Source: a virus. From it: DNA of 64,000 nucleotides. The stretch is from the IMG/VR virus record IMGVR_UViG_3300021961_000054, positions 17,217 through 81,216 of that record; one strand, 5' to 3'. The notes under the pieces were generated by a model. It worked only from the letters and a program-made list of their open reading frames with translations, had not been told where the DNA came from and made no database searches. Position 1 is the first letter of the stretch. Each line of letters opens with the position of its first letter. The translations under genes and the position numbers were made by a program. Below, in pieces: positions 60,677 through 64,000 of this stretch.

Positions 60677-61670
60677 CTAACTCAATCTTAAGATTTTTTT
60701 TAGCCTTATGTAACTGTGATTTAGATGTGCCAATGTTAATACCTAATTTATCAGCAATTTCATCGTGCTGTAAATCATCAAAGTAATATAAATTAAAAAT
60801 CTCTTGTTGTTTTTTTGGTAATTCTAAAATAGCATTTTTTATATCACTATCATCATATAGTCCCATATATCTATCATCATATTCATCTTCTTCACTATCA
60901 TATCTATCAAAATCAAAATCTGAAACCTTATTACCTTTTTGTTTTCTAATTGTATCTATTGTGTTGTTTCTAACAATCATAGCAAGCCACGCACCAATTT
61001 TATCTGGGTTATCACTAAATTTTTCTAAATTATTAAAAGCTTTTATAAAACCATCTTGACAAAAATCCTTAGCCTTTTCCCTATCACCATCAGCGTACTT
61101 TAAACAAACATTATTATATATTGGATTAAACCAATTACGATATGCTAAATCAAAATCTATATTTTCATTTAGTTTATTATATAATTTAGCCTCATTTATT
61201 AGGTCAAAATCATAATTACTAAAAGATTCCGTAAGCTTTAATTCGGCATCATTTTTTAAACCCTCTATAAATTTACGCATACCATTAGCAAAATTTTTAA
61301 CTAAGGGTATTTTTGACAATAACATCTTATCCAAAAAATCCAAAGTTTTACCAGACCACTTTAGTATTGTTTTTAGTAACCAACCAAGTATTGGAACTTC
61401 TGAAACTGCCGAAACAACTTTACTACCCAAGACAAATGGTTTTGTTGCCCAATCAATCCCTGGTATCGCAGAAACTAGAGTTAATAATGCAAATGTATTT
61501 TTACCCTGACGCCAGTAAGATATTGCATTACCAATATCAACAATACCAGTAGGATCGAAAATACCAACAATATCTGCTATAGTATTTAGAATACCCTCAT
61601 TTAATGAAAATTCTAAATTATTATTATTAACTATTAAATTATATTGACTTTCTGTAATTATAATTTTCAT
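60657..61670 (-). CDS. Hydrophobic domain fused to an ECF-type sigma factor
   Basis: 337 residues. Residues 173-337 form a sigma-70 region 2 (DFCQDGFIKAFNNLEKF, AWLAMIVRNNTIDTIRKQKG) and region 4 (LPKKQQEIFNLYYFDDLQHD then EIADKLGINIGTSKSQLHKA), as in ECF sigma factors. Residues 1-172 are foreign to sigma factors: MKIIITESQYNLIV start, then IADIVGIFDPTGIVDIGNAI, TFALLTLVSAIPGIDWATKP and LGWLLKTILKWSGKTLDFL, hydrophobic and Gly-rich, resembling the pre-toxin or translocation segment of polymorphic toxins and virion proteins. I do not know another protein like it. It could be a packaged and injected sigma factor (see findings). Confidence 0.75.
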   Translation of the reverse strand: MKIIITESQYNLIVNNNNLEFSLNEGILNTIADIVGIFDPTGIVDIGNAISYWRQGKNTFALLTLVSAIPGIDWATKPFVLGSKVVSAVSEVPILGWLLKTILKWSGKTLDFLDKMLLSKIPLVKNFANGMRKFIEGLKNDAELKLTESFSNYDFDLINEAKLYNKLNENIDFDLAYRNWFNPIYNNVCLKYADGDREKAKDFCQDGFIKAFNNLEKFSDNPDKIGAWLAMIVRNNTIDTIRKQKGNKVSDFDFDRYDSEEDEYDDRYMGLYDDSDIKNAILELPKKQQEIFNLYYFDDLQHDEIADKLGINIGTSKSQLHKAKKNLKIELEKIKEV

Positions 61671-61675
61671 ATTTT

Positions 61676-61683
61676 TATAAATA
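61676..61683 (-). promoter_or_regulatory. Candidate late promoter TATTTATA (minus strand)
   Basis: Plus strand TATAAATA, five bases upstream of the ATG of the sigma-fusion gene at 61670. Confidence 0.5.
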
Positions 61684-61698
61684 TCTTAAAATATTTAA

Positions 61699-61706
61699 TA
61701 TTTATT
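61699..61706 (+). promoter_or_regulatory. Candidate late promoter TATTTATT
   Basis: 22 bases before the ATG at 61729. Divergent from the minus-strand site at 61676 in a 58-base gap. Confidence 0.4.
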
Positions 61707-61728
61707 TTTATAAAAAAAAATTAATAAA

Positions 61729-61911
61729 ATGAAAATAAAATTATTGTTTATTATTTTAACTATTTCTACATTAACTGCTTGTAAAACGAGTAAAGAAAAC
61801 TGTGAAGCATATAGTTATTATGAAGAAAATTTAAATGATATTGAATTTGATATATCAAAACAACATCAGAGGAGATTAGAAAATTTTAACACAACAGTTG
61901 TTATAAAGTAA
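61729..61911 (+). CDS. Small lipoprotein-like protein
   Basis: 60 residues. MKIKLLFIILTISTLTACKT is a lipoprotein signal with lipobox LTAC and Cys18. The mature part of 43 residues is charged. Possible roles: outer-membrane spanin or superinfection exclusion. The small size fits an o-spanin, but a partner is not adjacent. Confidence 0.55.
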   Translation: MKIKLLFIILTISTLTACKTSKENCEAYSYYEENLNDIEFDISKQHQRRLENFNTTVVIK

Positions 61912-61951
61912 TTTTTGGAATTAAATTTGTTCAACCGTAATTAAAAAAATT

Positions 61952-62611
61952 ATGGAAACAAAGAAACACAAATCATTAGAATTAGAAACCAAAAGAATTA
62001 GTTTTCTTTTAGTTGGTTTTTTATTTGCTGGCGCAATGACATTAGCCTCATTTTCGTATACCAATGTTTTAACAAACTATAAACCTATAATTAATAGTGG
62101 GAAGAGCACTACAATTAATTATATGGTTGAGTCAAAGGTTGATCCACCAAAAATCTTGGAGTTACCAAAGATACAATACACACCACCTATTGATGAAAAA
62201 ATAAAAGAAAAAGAAAATGAAAAAAAAATAATAACACCAGTTGTCACTGTTGGGCCACCAAATATTGTTGATACTACTGAAATAATAATATCAGAAGAAA
62301 TTATTGATTTTCCAGATAAAGACGCTATGTTCCCGGGTGGTGTCATTGAGATGATTAAATGGGTTGTACAAAATATAGATTATCCAGAGGCAGCAATCGA
62401 ATTCAATGAACAAGGTAGAGTATACCTATCATTTATTGTCGAACCAGATGGGTCAATTACTAATATAACAATAGAACGAGGCGTTAGCTTTGATCTAGAC
62501 AAAGAAGCAAAAAGAGTTGTAAAAACAATGCCAAATTGGATTCCAGGTGAAAAAGGAGGAAAAAAGGTTAGGACTAGATGCTCACTCCCAATTAATTTTG
62601 AAATAAATTAA
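61952..62611 (+). CDS. tonB: TonB-like energy transducer
   Basis: 219 residues. A basic start with LELETKR, one membrane segment at about 17-36 (SFLLVGFLFAGAMTLASFSY), a Pro/Lys/Glu-rich periplasmic spacer, and the TonB C-terminal domain from about 125: DKDAMFPGGVIEMIKWVVQN, YPEAAIEFNEQGRVYLSFIV, EPDGSITNITIERGV and FDLDKEAKRVVKTMPNWIPG. The order FPGG-x-x-x-(M)I, YP-x-x-A, G-V-x-V-F-V-x-x-DG and W-x-PG is that of Bacteroidota TonB proteins. Complete length. It should use ExbBD energy to drive outer-membrane TonB-dependent transporters; in a phage this is unexpected. Confidence 0.8.
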   Translation: METKKHKSLELETKRISFLLVGFLFAGAMTLASFSYTNVLTNYKPIINSGKSTTINYMVESKVDPPKILELPKIQYTPPIDEKIKEKENEKKIITPVVTVGPPNIVDTTEIIISEEIIDFPDKDAMFPGGVIEMIKWVVQNIDYPEAAIEFNEQGRVYLSFIVEPDGSITNITIERGVSFDLDKEAKRVVKTMPNWIPGEKGGKKVRTRCSLPINFEIN

Positions 62612-62641
62612 TATTTTTCTTTTATATTGATTTATTTTTCT

Positions 62642-62649
62642 TATCTTTG
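62642..62649 (+). promoter_or_regulatory. Bacteroidota-type -7 element TATCTTTG
   Basis: TATCTTTG 20 bases before the ATG at 62670; no clear -33 TTTG. Same element as at 39530. Confidence 0.5.
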
Positions 62650-62669
62650 TAAAACAAACAAGATAAGAT

Positions 62670-62993
62670 ATGAAATTTGATATGACATTTACTGATTGGA
62701 AAGAAGGAAAACACAAAAACTTTACAAAACTTGTAATCAAAGGAGTTAACTCTACTATTGATGGTACATATACCATCAAAAAAATGGCGGACTTTGGTAA
62801 TGGCTTTTGGTTTTACACCAATGAAGCTCACGTAAATGTTGACGACATAACACAACCTTTAACAAAAGGACAATCTTGTGATGGTTGGGATGTTACATTC
62901 TTTAGACAAAAAACCGAGCTTCGTGTAGCATATAAATCCAACAAAAACTATATGGAGAGACGAATTCCTATTGATAAATTTTACTTTGAATAA
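62670..62993 (+). CDS. Hypothetical protein
   Basis: 107 residues, beta-rich (FTDWKEGKHKNFTKLVIKG, GFWFYTNEAHVNVDD). No family recognised. It follows a host-type -7 element, so it is probably transcribed apart from the TonB gene. Confidence 0.55.
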   Translation: MKFDMTFTDWKEGKHKNFTKLVIKGVNSTIDGTYTIKKMADFGNGFWFYTNEAHVNVDDITQPLTKGQSCDGWDVTFFRQKTELRVAYKSNKNYMERRIPIDKFYFE

Positions 62994-63016
62994 ATTATAA
63001 TTAAAAAATAAAAAAT

Positions 63017-63109
63017 ATGATAGTATATTTCGTTGGCGGAATTTGTTTTGGTGTGGTCATAAAACCATATGTTGATAGATTGATTATTAACCATGTAAAT
63101 AAAAAATAA
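63017..63109 (+). CDS. Small membrane peptide
   Basis: 30 residues (MIVYFVGGICFGVVIKPYVD then RLIINHVNKK), one hydrophobic segment. The TAA shares its last base with the next ATG (TAATG), which supports translation. Confidence 0.45.
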   Translation: MIVYFVGGICFGVVIKPYVDRLIINHVNKK

Positions 63110-64000
63110 TGGGGATTAAAAAATTAAAAGAAGAGAATAAAAATTTATCATTAACACTAATTGATATGTTAGGTAGATTTGATACTAGTAAAACAAAAAA
63201 GTATACGCAGTTTTTGGTAAACGAATTAAAAAAAACCGACTTTGACTTGTATGTGTTTAATAAAAATTTAGTTGATGATTTAATTGGGGATGAAAAATTA
63301 GAAGACAAAGCTACAAAGTATGTTGTTTGTTCTATTTTAGGACATCAGAATATGTGCTCATTTATTGAGTTTTGTGATTTAATGGAAAAAGGTCTTGTCG
63401 AAGAAAAAGATATATCAACATATAATTCCTGGGATAAGCTAATGTTTGAACTGCATAAGGCAAAAAATAAGGAACTTTTTAAAAACTCAAAGAAAGAAAT
63501 TAAAGTACTTTTTGAAAATGAAGATTATATTATTTTAAAACCTTTAAGTCATAGTTCTTCGTGTGTATATGGATATAATACAAAATGGTGCACGGCTATG
63601 GTAACTGACCCAGAGTATTTTTATAACCACTCTAAAGGTATTTTAGTTTATGTTTTGGATCAAAAAAATAATAAAAAATTTGGATTTTATAAGTCGTTAC
63701 ATACCGACACTCCATTAAACGACAACACATTATTTACAGTATGGGACGAAAAGGATAATCAAATAGATTCAATACAAACAGGATTACCATATTATATCTT
63801 ACAACTTTTATTGACTGAATTTAATACTAATTCGATTCCAAATTATAACTTTTTTTCAGATGATGAGACAATAAAGATGACAAATATTTTAGGTGAGTAT
63901 AAAACAGAAGTGGACCAGCCAAGGGAATATGTGGAACCAAGAACATTTACAGCAACCCAAAGACCAAATCCATTTACTTGGTGGGTAAACACAACACCAC
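63109..64000 (+). CDS. WCT-domain protein, cut off by the right edge
   Basis: The frame stays open to the end of the window (297 residues visible). N-terminal helical part, then a domain with VLFENEDYIILKPLSHSSSC, NTKWCTAMVTDPEYFYNH and GILVYVLDQKNNKKFGFYKS. This lines up with the middle of the leucine-rich-repeat protein at 49391 (RRWCTSWEGS, YYIINK). After it a region with TFTATQRPNPFTWWVNT. Function unknown; the Trp-Cys-Thr core is conserved between the two and suggests an active or structural site. Confidence 0.6.
   Translation, partial: MGIKKLKEENKNLSLTLIDMLGRFDTSKTKKYTQFLVNELKKTDFDLYVFNKNLVDDLIGDEKLEDKATKYVVCSILGHQNMCSFIEFCDLMEKGLVEEKDISTYNSWDKLMFELHKAKNKELFKNSKKEIKVLFENEDYIILKPLSHSSSCVYGYNTKWCTAMVTDPEYFYNHSKGILVYVLDQKNNKKFGFYKSLHTDTPLNDNTLFTVWDEKDNQIDSIQTGLPYYILQLLLTEFNTNSIPNYNFFSDDETIKMTNILGEYKTEVDQPREYVEPRTFTATQRPNPFTWWVNTTP

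Noticed and set aside
1-64000. tRNA or rRNA genes
   Set aside because: No cloverleaf with a GTTCRA-like T loop or CCA end was noticed by eye on either strand; a tRNA-finding program could still reveal one.

Overview
The window is a single contiguous piece of a large, AT-rich tailed-phage genome, most likely a T4-like contractile-tailed phage. It is densely packed, with many one- to four-base gene overlaps and no gap above 170 bases. The host is probably a member of Bacteroidota, and within it a gliding flavobacterium-like organism is the best guess. Four signals point there: start codons preceded by A-rich leaders without consistent Shine-Dalgarno sequences; promoters of the Bacteroidota type TAnnTTTG, three of them with TTTG 19-20 bases upstream; SprB-like repeats in tail proteins; and Bacteroidota-type TonB, Hc1-like and primary-sigma-like genes. 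I saw no tRNA, rRNA, CRISPR array, integrase or transposase. Both window edges cut a gene. || Region 1 (1-24092) is the late tail module on the plus strand: a gp6/baseplate-J-like wedge protein, a 1923-residue protein in the position of T4 gp7, several unrecognised baseplate proteins (one with a PKD-like domain), a tail-protein-I-like protein, then SprB-repeat, YadA-head-like and Thr-rich-linker fibre/adhesin proteins with a glycosyltransferase among them. A RuvC-like nuclease (24144-24752) follows. A small minus-strand cassette (24753-26068) carries two more accessory surface proteins. || Region 2 (26215-40323) is the DNA metabolism and early/middle module: DnaG-type primase, PD-(D/E)XK nuclease, a 40-residue CDGSH protein, many small genes, SbcD and SbcC homologues separated by a coiled-coil gene and two other small genes, a primary-type sigma-70 factor, and three tandem paralogous cytosine-5 methyltransferases. 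It ends at a hairpin terminator. || Region 3 (40400-48196) looks like lysis plus unknown genes: an Amidase_2 endolysin, a spanin-like pair, membrane proteins, and an Hc1 histone-like protein. || Region 4 (48240-64000) is an accessory mosaic with frequent strand switches: DnaJ, a leucine-rich-repeat protein sharing a WCT-containing domain with the gene at the right edge, DUF932, thioredoxin and glutaredoxin, two paralogous unknown proteins, DUF3310, DUF192, NUDIX, lipoproteins, an ECF-type sigma factor fused to a hydrophobic N-terminal domain, and a TonB-like protein. || Two promoter grammars appear to coexist. Host-like TAnnTTTG sites precede several early or accessory genes. The octamer TATTTAT(A/T/C), the reverse complement of the T4 late element TATAAATA, lies 4-31 bases before about seventeen gene starts on both strands, including most tail transcription units. 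Two sigma factors are encoded, and one carries an N-terminal region that could direct it into the virion; these are the most interesting items here. All functional calls come from reading motifs by eye; no database search was run.
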